Source: Streptomyces sp. WM6378 (GTDB taxonomy: Bacteria > Actinomycetota > Actinomycetes > Streptomycetales > Streptomycetaceae). Taken from it: a stretch of DNA of 20,799 nucleotides. Numbering within the stretch: position 1 is the first letter of the stretch; the number at the start of each line of letters is the position of its first letter. The stretch is from the NCBI RefSeq assembly GCF_001279695.1, contig NZ_LGDD01000017.1, positions 1 to 20,799 on the forward strand, read 5' to 3'. This document shows, in pieces, positions 12,933 through 20,799 of the stretch. Position numbers and translations under genes: made by a program. The notes beneath the pieces were generated by a model. The model made no database searches. It worked only from the letters and a program-made list of their open reading frames with translations, and had not been told where the DNA came from.

Positions 12933-14820
12933 TCACGATTCGCTCTCCGGTGACACAGGCGTGTCGGGCTCTGCTGCATTCGGTGCGGGGACCAGTTGGT
13001 GCAGTCGTGCCTGGGTTTCGGGGTCTGTGGAGTACAGGAGGGTTCCGGACATGCCGCGGGTGAGGAGGACTTTGTAGGTGTTGCGGACCAGGCGCAGGAA
13101 AATGGCGCGGTCGGTGCTGCTGAGCGCGGGGTCTCTGCTGGCCTGGGGGTTGGGGAGCCAGCGCTCCTGGCGCCAGACGAGGTCGTCTCCGAGGATGACG
13201 CCGTTCCAGTCGTACTCGAAGCCCTGGGCGGTGTAGATGCAGCCGACCTGGCCGAAGCCGTCGGGGTCGGTGGCCCACAGCCAGGACGGGGGGACGCCGC
13301 CGAGGCGGGACTCGCCGCGCAGGTTCCATGGCTTGCGCCAGGAGCCGATCGTGATGTCGTCGACCAGACGGCCGCGGCGCGGGTCGCTCCATGGCCAGCA
13401 GAAGCCGGCGGTGATGCGGGCGGTGAGGTGCTGCGCCTCCTTGGCCCGCAGGAGGTCTTCCATCTGCTGGGCGGAGTCGGCCACGCGGACGTGGAAGGTG
13501 CGCTCGTCGGCCCACTCGGTGGCGGGCTCGTCGGTGAGCTGCAGCAGGCGCAGGACCCACTGTTCGTAGGCGCGGCTGCCGCCGTTGCGGAACTGGCCGT
13601 TGAAGTCGATGTGGCGTGGGCGCAGGCCTCGGGCGGCGGCGGCCTGGTCGATCGCTTTGCGGCTGCCCATCTCGCCGGGGCGTACGACTTGGTGGTCGTC
13701 CAGGAGGAAGACGGGGACGCGGGCGGCGTCGAGGAGTTCGTCGATCTGGCGTACCCCGCGGTGGCGGACGGAGTGTGCGCGGATGCGGTGGGCCTCGTCG
13801 CAGATCAGTGCGTCCAGTCCGTTCTTGGGGGCGTCGGCGAAGTTCATGAAGTAGCCGAAGAGCTTGCGGACGCAGGGGGTTGTCGGTGCCGACGGCGTGG
13901 TGGAGGGTGCGGGTGAAGGACTTGGATCCGGTGGCGTGGACCACGGTGTGGCGGTCGTGGGCGAGATGGCGCATCAGGTGCAGGGCAATGACGCTTTTGC
14001 CGGAGCCGGGGCCGCCGGTGACGATGAGGACTTCTTTGCTGTCCGCTTCACGGGCCTTCTTCACCGCGCGGCGCACCAGCGAGACCGCGACCTGCTGTTG
14101 GTCGAGCAGGACGAAGCGGTCGGCGTGCAGGATCTCTTCCGCGGTCGCGCGCAGCAGGGGGCGGCTGGGTGCCAGGGGGCTGTCGATGAGTTCGTCGGCG
14201 GCTACAGTGCCGTGTGCGGGTGAGAGGCGCGACTGCAGGTAGGCGATCAGCTGATCGCGGGTGCCGTGAGTGAACAGGCGCCCATAGTGGTCGGGTTCGA
14301 GGGCGAGCAGATCGGCTACACCGGCGCTATCGGCGTTGTGGAGGTAGGCCACACCGGCCACCGCGTCGGGTTCCGCATCCAAAACAGTGGTGAAGTCCTG
14401 CAGGTACTGGCAGTAGCGCCGCACCTGGGCGACCGGATGCAAGAAGGCCCGGTTGTTGTTGCCGACCCCTGGCAGACACAGGTCCTCGGTGTCGGGCAGA
14501 GCCCGGGCGTGGGTCCACTGCTTGAGCTCGACGATGACGTAGGACGGCCGGGACGTGCGGGGGTGCCAGCCGGCCAGCACCACGTCGGCCCGCAGGCTGG
14601 ACAGCGCCAGCCGGTACTCGATCAGTACCTCGACATGCTGCAGTCCGGCTTCATCCAGCACGCGGGCCAGGGCGGGCAGGCTGTTGCGCCAGGACCGTAT
14701 CTCCCCGTCCTCCAGCTGGCCCAATCGCGCCCGCCGGTGACACTAGGCCAGATCATCGGCCACCGTGCCCTGTTGGCAGCGGTCGACGAACTCGTGCACA
14801 GGCATGCGCAGTAACGGCAT
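12933..14820 (-). pseudogene. DUF2075-type nuclease-helicase, broken by an amber codon and a frameshift
   Basis: Repaired length would be about 628 codons. The native start is the ATG at 14820 behind a strong AGGAGG, reading MPLLRMPVHEFVDRCQQ. Codon 26 is TAG (14743-14745), yet the same frame then continues into RSWRNSLPALARVLDEAGL. Residues about 75-105 contain a PD-(D/E)XK-like nuclease signature (RADVVLAG, then YVIVELKQW). Residues about 269-276 are Walker A, GGPGSGKS. One extra base in the five-G run at 13875-13879 shifts the frame. The other frame continues KLFGYFMNFADAPKNG, the Walker B LDALICDEAHRIR, then GQFRNGG, GCIYTAQGFEYDWNGVI and NTYKVLLTRGMSGTLLYS, the helicase C-terminal motifs. 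The family (PF09848) belongs to superfamily 1 ATPases. Internal TTG (14724) and ATG (13847) restarts could give partial products. Confidence 0.88.
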
Positions 14821-14823
14821 CAT

Positions 14824-14833
14824 CGCCTCCTCG
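14824..14833 (-). promoter_or_regulatory. Strong ribosome binding site of the nuclease-helicase
   Basis: CGAGGAGGCG directly precedes the tandem ATG ATG (14823-14818). It shows that translation was meant to begin upstream of the amber codon, not at the TTG at 14724. The 200 bases between here and the DUF3883 gene hold no further gene that I can support. Confidence 0.75.
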
Positions 14834-15035
14834 GATCAATACGGTTCATGCAGCAGCGCGGGCAGCCCCGCACGGCGTAAGGCGTTGCCTGGGCACGCGG
14901 ACTGAGCCAGCCCGCCGGGGCCGCCTTCCCCACTCGGCCCCGACGGGGCATGTGCCGCACGCGCATATGCCACGCATGGATGTCGTACAGCCGAGCCCTG
15001 GGGCAGGGGGCCCGATCGTGCAGGCCGGGCCGGGG

Positions 15036-15959
15036 CTACGGCTGGGTGCCAGCAGGAGGTTGGGGGACGAGGTACTGGTAGCGGGTGGGGCGCAGGTCTT
15101 CCTCGGCCGGCTGCCAGTCCTCGAGCAGCAGGACGTCGCCGCCGCTGCACTGGTACGTGCCGTCCGTCCTGGTGACCTTGATGTCGCTGACGATGAACAG
15201 GTCGACGGTGTGGCGGGCATCGCGGGCGTGGAAGACCTCGTTCACGGTCAGCTCCACGCTGGTGGGGGCGCCGGTGGTGCCCTTGACCTCCACCCGCCGC
15301 TCCAGCCCTGCCCGCTCCAGGCGCAGGTCGTAGGGCTTGCCGACCCTGTGCGCCGTCCAGCCCCGCTCGGGATGCTGGTAATGGGTGACGGCCTTCCCCT
15401 CGGCGTACAGCTCGACCGCCCTGCGCTTTTCCGGGTCCATCTGCCGGCCCGCGCCCCGCCGCCCGCGCCGGGGGCTGTTGGGGCCCTCCAACTGCTCGGG
15501 CGTGACCCCCGGCGTCGCGGCGAGCGCGACATCATGGTCCGCGGCCCAGTCGGCCTCAATGCCGGCCGCGTCGAACAACGACTGCGGGTCCATCGCCACC
15601 AGGTAGCCAACCCCCTGCTGGGTCCCCGACCGACGCGCCGCCTGCGACGCCTCCGCGCTGAGCGGACCGTCCGGGCCCAGCGGCACATCGTCGAGCACGG
15701 CCAGCGGCTCCAGGCCCAGCCGGTAAGGGTAGATGACCCGCTCCTCGGCGACCTCGTCCGGCCAGTGCGGCGCCGTGCCCTCGTACACACCGACCTGCAC
15801 CTTGCACAGCGCCATCCGCACGGACTTCGCTTCCCACTCCCCCGGCTGCACCCGCGGCGCCGCCCCGGTCACCAGCAACGCGAAGACCGGCTCCCGCCGG
15901 CCGTACCAATCCGGCTTCCTCGGAAAACCCCAGGAACGGCCAAGCCGTCGCTTCCGCAC
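15036..15959 (-). CDS. DUF3883 (NOV_C, PD-(D/E)XK-like) protein with EVE-like N-terminal region
   Basis: A protein of about 307 residues. The C-terminal half (about 178-300) is the DUF3883/NOV_C domain: DPEKRRAVELYAEG, the predicted nuclease-like core PYDLRL...RRVEVKGTTG (Asp211, Glu224, Lys226), and SVELTVNEVFHARD, DLFIVSDI. The N-terminal half (about 10-120) has the beta-rich WGFPRKPDWYGRR...YEGTAPHWPDEVAEERVIYPYR pattern that recalls EVE-type modified-base readers. Both assignments are by eye. The start is a GTG at 15959 with GAGG eight bases upstream; a stop lies four codons before it, and the N-terminus seems short, so it may be slightly truncated. The nuclease-helicase gene follows on the same strand after about 213 bases. 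A role in recognising or cutting modified or foreign nucleic acid is inferred. Confidence 0.78.
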   Translation of the reverse strand: MRKRRLGRSWGFPRKPDWYGRREPVFALLVTGAAPRVQPGEWEAKSVRMALCKVQVGVYEGTAPHWPDEVAEERVIYPYRLGLEPLAVLDDVPLGPDGPLSAEASQAARRSGTQQGVGYLVAMDPQSLFDAAGIEADWAADHDVALAATPGVTPEQLEGPNSPRRGRRGAGRQMDPEKRRAVELYAEGKAVTHYQHPERGWTAHRVGKPYDLRLERAGLERRVEVKGTTGAPTSVELTVNEVFHARDARHTVDLFIVSDIKVTRTDGTYQCSGGDVLLLEDWQPAEEDLRPTRYQYLVPQPPAGTQP

Positions 15960-16387
15960 TTCGGCGCCTCAATGGGCCGCCCAGCCGTGTGAGGAGTACA
16001 GCCCGACGACTCCGCCGGGGGCCAGCGGATCACTGGGCCTCACCATGGAGCTCCGCGTGCGCGATCGAGATGGATTGGAACGACCTCTGCCCCGCCCGCG
16101 AGCAACATCGACGAGCTCCATCGCCGCATTGCGGCACAGGCTCGCCCCGGCAGCGTTCGCTGAACTGGTCGCAACCTTCATGGCAGTGGACCAGGAGGAG
16201 GCGGCGGAATGACTCGAGCGGCAACCGTTCTCGGTAGAGGCTCTGGGCTGCTGCTTTTTGGGCACCTGAAGTCGAAGCTGGATGCCGGATTGAGCGTCCT
16301 GGGCCTTGGACCGCGAGCACGTGCACAGCAAGGCCAGCCGAGTTCGCTCCGACGACGAGCTGCCCGAGTTGTCCCTAGCGTGGGGGC
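15960..16387. other. Spacer between DUF3883 and SDR genes, with one doubtful small ORF
   Basis: No confident gene. The best candidate is a plus-strand ORF from the ATG at 16045 to 16212 (55 residues) whose end, LAPAAFAELVATFMAVDQEE, looks helical and coding-like, but the first half has poor codon bias and no ribosome site was seen. It may be a remnant. The SDR promoter should lie in the last 150 bases; no clear element was identified. Confidence 0.35.
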
Positions 16388-17275
16388 ATGACCACACCAC
16401 GCATCGCGCTCGTGACCGGCGCCAACCAGGGGCTCGGCCGTGCACTGGTCGAGGGGCTCGCGGCCCGCCTTGGCCCCCAGGACCTGGTCCTGCTGACCGG
16501 TCGCGACGACCAGCGGGTCGCCGAAGCGGCTGCCGAGGTCGCCCATGCCCCGACCGTACGCAGCCGGGTGGAGGGCCGGGTTCTGGACGTCACCGACGCC
16601 GATGCCGTCGACGCTCTGGCCGCCGAACTGCACCACCGCCACGGCGGCATCGACATCGCGATCTCCAACGCGGTCGCCCGGCTCCTTCCCGACCGGCCCC
16701 AGTCCGACCAGGCCGACGAGTTCATCGACGTCGCCAACGGCGGCGCCCACGCAGTGCTGCGCTCCTTCGTGCCGCGGCTGAGACCGGGCGGCCGGCTGAT
16801 CGTCGTCGCCAGCGCGCTCGGCACCCTGGGACATCTGGATCCGCGCCTGCACCCTCGCTTCGACGGCGCGACGCTCGACCAGGTCGAGTACGCCGTCGAG
16901 TCCTGGCGCAGTGCGGTCCACTCCAGGACGGCGGAGGAAGCGGGATGGCCCCGCTGGCTGAACGTGCCGTCGAAGGTGGCACAGGTTGCTGCCGCGCGGG
17001 CGGTGGCGGCCGAGCGCCGTACACGCGATCTCGCCGAGGGAACGCTGGTCGCTGCGGTCTGCCCCGGCATGGTCGACACCGCGACCTCCCGGCCGTGGTT
17101 CGGCGACTACAGCCAGGCGCAGAGCCCGGCCGAGGCCGCCCGTGCCGTACTCGACCTCGTGTTCGCCGAGCCGGTCGACCCGGACCTGTACGGCGAGCTC
17201 GTCCGCTTCGGCACCCCCCTGCCGTGGCACGGCGGCGTGCCTCTCACCGAGCAGGACCGGCTGCTCACCCCGTGA
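16388..17275 (+). CDS. Short-chain dehydrogenase/reductase with atypical active site
   Basis: A 295-residue SDR of the carbonyl-reductase-like type. The cofactor motif TGANQGLG is at 10-17, the acidic residue after strand 3 is in LDVTD (66-70), and the active-site Ser142 is in LIVVASALG. The expected YXXXK reads NVPSK (Asn192, Lys196), so the catalytic tyrosine is replaced, and NNAG reads SNAV. Either this subgroup uses a different proton donor or the protein is not a conventional oxidoreductase; I recall similar NIPSK variants in actinobacteria but cannot verify this. The long insert between Ser142 and Lys196 fits carbonyl-reductase-like SDRs. It precedes a second SDR by 38 bases, probably in one operon. 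Confidence 0.85.
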   Translation: MTTPRIALVTGANQGLGRALVEGLAARLGPQDLVLLTGRDDQRVAEAAAEVAHAPTVRSRVEGRVLDVTDADAVDALAAELHHRHGGIDIAISNAVARLLPDRPQSDQADEFIDVANGGAHAVLRSFVPRLRPGGRLIVVASALGTLGHLDPRLHPRFDGATLDQVEYAVESWRSAVHSRTAEEAGWPRWLNVPSKVAQVAAARAVAAERRTRDLAEGTLVAAVCPGMVDTATSRPWFGDYSQAQSPAEAARAVLDLVFAEPVDPDLYGELVRFGTPLPWHGGVPLTEQDRLLTP

Positions 17276-17313
17276 ACGTACGCAACACACCGCTACACAG
17301 CGAGGAGTTCACC

Positions 17314-18242
17314 ATGAATGCCATCACGACCCCGTTCGGATTTGCCAGCTCCGCCGCCGAAGTCGCCGCCGACATCGATCTGACCGGTCGGCGGGCCGTC
17401 ATCACCGGCGGCTCGTCCGGCATCGGCGTGGAGACGGCGCGCGCCCTGGCGAGCACCGGCGCCGAGGTCACCTGGCCGTACGCGACACGGCAGCGGGCGA
17501 GCGGGTCGCCAAGGACATCGCCGCCACCACCGGGAACCGACACGTCGCGGTGGCCCATCTGGACCTCACCGACCCGGCGTCGGCTGCCTCGTTCGCGGCG
17601 GCCTGGCGGGGCCCGCTGCACGTGCTGGTGAACAACGCCGGGGTGATGGCCTGCCCCGAGCAGTACACCGAACAGGGCTGGGAGATGCAGTTCGCCACCA
17701 ACCACCTCGGCCACTTCGCCCTGGCCAACGGCCTCCACCAGGCGCTGGCCGCCGACGGTTCGGCCCGGATCGTGGTGGTCTCCTCCACCGGTCACCAGTC
17801 CTCGCCGGTCGTCTTCGACGACGTCAACTTCGCCTTCCGCGCCTATGATCCTTGGCTCGCCTACGGCCAGTCCAAGACCGCCAACGTGCTCTTCGCCGTC
17901 GAGGCCACCCGCCGCTGGCGGGATGACGGCATCACCGCCAACGCCTTGATGCCCGGCGCCGTCTACACCAACCTCCAGCGCCACACCGGCGGCCGGGGCA
18001 GCGGCAGGGTCCCCGCCGAACTCATCAAGACCGTCGAGCAAGGTGCGGCCACCTCCGTCCTCCTGGCTACCTCGCCCCTCCTCGAAGGCATCGGCGGCCG
18101 CTACTTCGTCGACTGCAACGAGACCGAGACCGTCGACCACCGCACCGGCAACCTGCACGGCGTGGCCCACTACGCCCTCGACCCCGACAACGCCGAGCGA
18201 CTGTGGACCTTGTCCGAGAAGCTCCTGGGCACCGGTGAGTGA
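17314..18242 (+). pseudogene. Second short-chain dehydrogenase, broken by a one-base deletion
   Basis: Repaired length would be 309 residues. The start ATG follows CGAGGAG. The first frame gives IDLTGRRAVITGGSSGIGVE (cofactor motif TGGSSGIG) and ALASTGAEVT, then derails at about 17471, where ACCTGGCC stands where ACCCTGGCC would restore the frame. The next frame continues RDTAAGERVAKDIAATTGN, HLDLTD, LVNNAG, VVVSSTGHQSS and the catalytic YGQSK (Tyr and Lys present), ending in an intact C-terminus. It resembles retinol-dehydrogenase/WW-oxidoreductase-like SDRs. Because the lesion is one base and the rest is intact, an assembly error is a serious alternative to a true pseudogene. It follows the first SDR closely. 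Confidence 0.85.
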
Positions 18243-18737
18243 CCCTGTCTGGGCGTCCGAGCAACACGAGAACCATCACTGCGTGTCGGCACCGCCCCAG
18301 TGAGACGCACCGAGTTCGCCGTCACCTACCCAGAGGGGCCATAAAAACAGAGACGCCGGCTCAAGGACAGAGGCTGAGACACTCCGCGAGCTCCCTGCTC
18401 AGCGCGCCCCCGTGGGACATTGGAAATGCGAACCTGATATGTAGTGCGTTTTGTCAAGAGGGCATGGATTTCCGGACTCGCGGGGGCGGGTCCAGGGGTG
18501 GTGCTGTGGGACCGGCGGGAGGCCGGTGGCGTGTCGTACGTCGACGCGCGGTCAGCCTGATATCCGCGGGTTGGTTACCGCATGACCGGATGTTCGTCGG
18601 GGACGGAGCGCTGGTCTACACCCGAGCGTGGCCCACCGGAGCGGACTGCTCATAGGTTCCGCGGGCATCGTCCCTCGCGCTGAACACGTGTCGGCCTCCC
18701 GTCGGCCGTTCTGTGAACCCCGCTGGTGACAGTAGGG
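18243..18737. other. Gene-free stretch after the SDR pair
   Basis: About 495 bases with no supported gene. Short open frames here are arginine- or serine-rich and look like noise. The part near 18720-18737 probably belongs to the IS110 element end. No T-rich terminator follows the SDR gene. One GC hairpin is listed separately. Confidence 0.45.
18511..18527. other. Short GC hairpin (ACCGGC, loop, GCCGGT)
   Basis: A six-base perfect stem with a five-base loop in the gene-free stretch. It has no T-run. Such stems arise often by chance in high-GC DNA. Confidence 0.25.
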
Positions 18738-19190
18738 TCAGTTCTCCATCATCGCCAAACTCCAGCACCAGCCCGCCAGTTCACGGGCGATCGCGACGGC
18801 GGCGACGTTGGTGTTCTTCTTCCGGGCCAGGAAGCTTACCCACCGCTGGTGGAGCCTGCGGTTGCCGAGGTCGGCGCGCTGCCGCACCGGGGCCGGGGCC
18901 AGTTCCATGCGTCGCCGCAGGGCCGCCCCGGGACCACGGTAGGGCTGGCAGTGCTGCCAGGCCGCCTCGACCAGCAGGCGCCTGGCGTGAGTGTTGCCGG
19001 TCTTGGTGATCGGGCCCAGGGTGCGGTTGGGCCCGGAAGAAAGCTCACTCGGCACGAGCCCGAGGTAGGCGCCGATGGTCGCGCCGGTGAACTGGTGCCA
19101 GTCGCCGACCTCGACAGCCAGCCCGAAGGCGGACAGCGTGTCGATGCCCCGCAGGCAGGCCAGCCGACGCACCACCGCGGCCCTCGACAG
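18738..19190 (-). pseudogene. IS110/IS116/IS902-family transposase, C-terminal fragment
   Basis: About 150 residues matching the Transposase_20 (PF02371) half of an IS110-type enzyme: VRRLACLRGIDTLSAFGLAV, GDWHQFTGATIGAYLGLVPS, then the conserved GPITKTGNTHARRLLVEAAW and a closing helix ending at the stop at 18738. The N-terminal DEDD catalytic domain is absent: the homologous reading ends at 19190, exactly where an IS3 fragment in the opposite direction begins. Inactive. Confidence 0.85.
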
Positions 19191-19769
19191 GGCAAGCGGA
19201 AAGCCGCGCGTGACCTGGTGCTTCGCCGGTTCGATGCGATCGCGCCGGACGTGTTGTGGTGGGGCGATATAACCGAGATCGAAACAGGCGAGGGCAAGCT
19301 CTCCCTGGCGTCCGTCCACGATGCGTTCTCGCGCCGGGTGCTCGGTTACGCCATGGGCGAGCTGCATGATGCGTCCCTGGTCAGCGCGGCGCTGAAGATG
19401 GCCGTCGCGATGCGCGGCGGCGCCGTGGACGGCGTGATTTTCCACGGCGACCGCGGGTCGGAATACACCAGTGAGACCTACAACAACCTCTGTGGCCGAC
19501 TGGGTGTGGTGCAGTCCATGGGGTGTGTGGGCTCGGCGCTGGACAACGCGGCGGCGGAGTCGTTCCACTCGACGATCAAGGTGGAGTACATCCGCCGGCA
19601 CCGCTTCACCACCCGTGCCGAGGCCCGGCTGAAGATCGCCACGTGGATCGTGGACTTCTTCAACCGGTACCGAAGGCACAGCGCCGCCGATGGACTGCCG
19701 CCGGTGGAGTTCGAACGGATCATCAACCAGAAGCGCGCCGGGGCCCGTTCACGGGCTCAGGCCGCATAG
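19191..19769 (+). pseudogene. IS3-family transposase OrfB, C-terminal fragment
   Basis: About 192 residues beginning GKRKAARDLVLRRFDAIAPD and carrying the whole rve core: first Asp in VLWWGDITEIETGEG, second Asp in VIFHGDRGSEYTS, and Glu in SALDNAAAESFHSTIKVE, ending RRHSAADGLPPVEFERI. It belongs to a different IS3 subgroup from the intact element at 2013-3319. The upstream OrfA and OrfB N-terminus are missing; the frame appears longer only because the antisense of the IS110 fragment is open. The catalytic core is complete but unlikely to be expressed as a functional enzyme. Confidence 0.85.
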
Positions 19770-19860
19770 CCGAAGACTCCACGCTCCCAGGGGATTGCCA
19801 ACACCTCGCGCAGCAAGTCCTCGCTTTCGGGCGCGTGGCCTGCCTGGTGGGACAGGATGA

Positions 19861-19947
19861 CGTGCTGACCCTGCCTCAAACAGGCGCATGCTTGCCGAGA
19901 TGGCCGACCAAGCACGTGCTGCGAACGCCCACCTGCTCCGGCAGTAA
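19861..19947 (+). pseudogene. Possible short C-terminal remnant, unknown
   Basis: After a TGA, the frame reads RADPASNRRMLAEMADQARA followed by ANAHLLRQ and stops at 19945-19947. The helical, Ala/Arg-rich ending resembles the C-termini of recombinases or transposase accessory proteins, but 28 residues are too few to name it. It ends one base before the stop of the converging secreted protein gene. Confidence 0.2.
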
Positions 19948-20196
19948 TCAGAGAATCCCAATATGGTTCAGGATGCCGCTGAGAAGTTGATGGATGTTGG
20001 CGATGGCATTGATTTGGTCTTGAGACAGGACGTTGTTCAGACCAACGTTGACGAGTCCGCTTTGGACTTGAGACACCAGGCCGTTGACGAGTCCGCCTCC
20101 ATCGCTGGGTGCGGCTGAAGCGGGGATGGCAGATCCGAGAACCAGACCGACCGTAACAGCGGTAGTGGTGGCCAGTCGGGTGAGTTGAGCCCTCAT
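19948..20196 (-). CDS. Small secreted hydrophobic protein
   Basis: An 82-residue protein from the ATG at 20196, which has AAAGGAG seven bases upstream. A Sec signal peptide (MRAQLTRLATTTAVTVGLVL with cleavage after ASA near residue 28) precedes a mature chain of about 54 residues with no cysteine. The mature part has repeated amphipathic stretches (LVNGLVSQVQSGLVNVGLNN and INAIANIHQLLSGILNHIGI), rich in Val/Leu/Ile/Asn/Gly. This could suit surface assembly or membrane interaction. It lacks the cysteines and the motif of typical chaplins, and I do not recognise it as a rodlin. Function unknown. It is the only intact gene in the right-hand group of insertion-sequence remnants. Confidence 0.7.
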   Translation of the reverse strand: MRAQLTRLATTTAVTVGLVLGSAIPASAAPSDGGGLVNGLVSQVQSGLVNVGLNNVLSQDQINAIANIHQLLSGILNHIGIL

Positions 20197-20337
20197 GCTT
20201 CCGCTCCTTTCACGCCCTTGGCGTGTCGCTGAGACGCTCAGAAGGACGACGTGGTCACAGAAGAGACACCTACCGATACTGCAACCCGACCAAACCATGG
20301 GCGCACGGGCGCGCAGAAGCCCGAAGCAGCGCATTAC

Positions 20338-20375
20338 GCGCGTGAAACAGTCAGACGACCCCATGCTTCACGCGC
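20338..20375. promoter_or_regulatory. 9-bp inverted repeat upstream of the secreted protein gene
   Basis: GCGCGTGAA (20338-20346) is mirrored by TTCACGCGC (20367-20375) across 20 bases, about 140 bases upstream of the secreted protein start. It could be a regulator site. The spacing (two to three helical turns between arms) suits a dimer, but no regulator is adjacent. Confidence 0.3.
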
Positions 20376-20485
20376 CCTGGCCAGACTGACCCAGCTCCCC
20401 AGTCCCCGTTCGGCAAGCCGCGTCGCCGCGGAGAGCAGCAGCCGCCACAGCGAGGACGCAGACCTCGGCAACCGGACCGCTACGC

Positions 20486-20799
20486 CTACTGACCTTTCCG
20501 ATGGGTTGTCGGGCTGGTGTCAGCTGAAGGTGGCGAGAGACCGGTGCCATCGAGACAACCGTCGATGAGGTCTGGTGTGTGCTGGATGCGCCGCAGGCCG
20601 CTGCGGACGGCCCGGACGAGGTGGTCGCGGTCGGCGAAGACGATGTTCGCGGTCACGGCCCGCCGCAGAAGGGACCAGATGCCCTCTACCGGATTCAAAC
20701 CCGGTGAGTACGACGGCAGCTGGACGATGGTCAGCCAGTCATGCTCGGCGGCATAGTCACGGATGTCGGCGCTGCGGTGGACATTCAGATTGTCCCAGA
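20486..20799 (-). pseudogene. IS630-family transposase, C-terminal part, running off the window
   Basis: The reading begins at the window edge with WDNLNVHRSADIRDYAAEHD, the second DDE aspartate region (DNLNVH), then LPSYSPGLNPVEGIWSLLRR, which holds the last catalytic Glu (NPVEGIW), and a helical tail with stop at 20486. The order is normal for an IS630-type DDE_3 transposase and the C-terminus appears intact. The remainder lies beyond the right edge, so whether the gene is complete cannot be judged. Confidence 0.85.

Noticed and set aside
12996..13916. Plus-strand frame of 306 codons
   Set aside because: Antisense to the nuclease-helicase C-terminal half, which carries clear helicase motifs.
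16045..16212. A 55-residue plus-strand protein
   Set aside because: Its second half looks coding, but there is no ribosome site or known family. It is mentioned only within the spacer entry.
16178..17290. Minus-strand frame of 370 codons
   Set aside because: Antisense to the first SDR, with Gly/Val/Asp composition typical of shadows.
18726..19769. A 347-codon plus-strand transposase
   Set aside because: Only the part from 19191 is IS3 transposase. The first half is the antisense of the IS110 fragment and happens to be open.
1..20799. CRISPR arrays, tRNA or rRNA genes, riboswitches
   Set aside because: I saw no regularly spaced repeats, no TTCGA-type tRNA arm in a cloverleaf context, no rRNA-like stretches and no recognisable riboswitch core. 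A covariance-model scan was not possible here.

Overview
The window looks like accessory DNA from a Streptomyces or close relative. The evidence is very high GC with strong third-position bias in the genes, GTG and TTG starts, purine-rich ribosome sites, and protein families typical of that group (XRE regulators with a C-terminal repeat domain, HxlR and TetR regulators, nadC followed by coaX, actinobacterial insertion sequences). Gene cassettes are separated by broken mobile elements, so the region appears to have been rearranged repeatedly.

Layout. 1-2000: a small secreted cysteine protein, then a divergent VOC-family gene and TetR regulator sharing a 55-bp gap. 2013-3319: a complete IS3-family element with matched ends and a canonical -1 slippery heptamer between orfA and orfB. 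3505-3936: a small lipoprotein. 4304-7019: a tightly overlapping leftward operon of a Gfo/Idh/MocA oxidoreductase, a DegT/StrS-type aminotransferase and a NUDIX hydrolase, divergent from an XRE-type regulator (7227-8609) whose shared upstream region carries inverted repeats. 8610-9354: the tail of a DEAD/DEAH helicase, frameshifted. 9358-10384: an HxlR regulator and a carboxymuconolactone decarboxylase-family (AhpD-like) gene facing apart across two identical-pattern palindromes; nadC is translationally coupled to the second gene and is followed by a coaX cut off after about 58 residues. 11521-12923: remnants of a serine recombinase, an ISL3 transposase and an unknown gene. 12933-15959: a nuclease-helicase (PD-(D/E)XK-like segment plus DUF2075 helicase) preceded by a DUF3883 (NOV_C) protein. 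16388-18242: two short-chain dehydrogenases, the second frameshifted. 18738-20799: IS110, IS3 and IS630 fragments flanking a small secreted protein.

Functional reading. The oxidoreductase/aminotransferase/NUDIX operon fits oxidation then transamination of a sugar or cyclitol, probably controlled by the XRE protein. The DUF3883 plus nuclease-helicase pair resembles a nucleic-acid-directed defence module, but the helicase has an in-frame amber codon and a one-base frameshift, so it is probably dead or mis-assembled here. The HxlR/AhpD-like pair looks like an electrophile- or redox-responsive unit.

Three separate genes (helicase tail, nuclease-helicase, second dehydrogenase) carry one-base indels, two of them in or beside C runs. 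Either the region is decaying or the assembly has indel errors. I saw no rRNA, tRNA or CRISPR array. Family assignments rest on motif recognition by eye, not on database searches.
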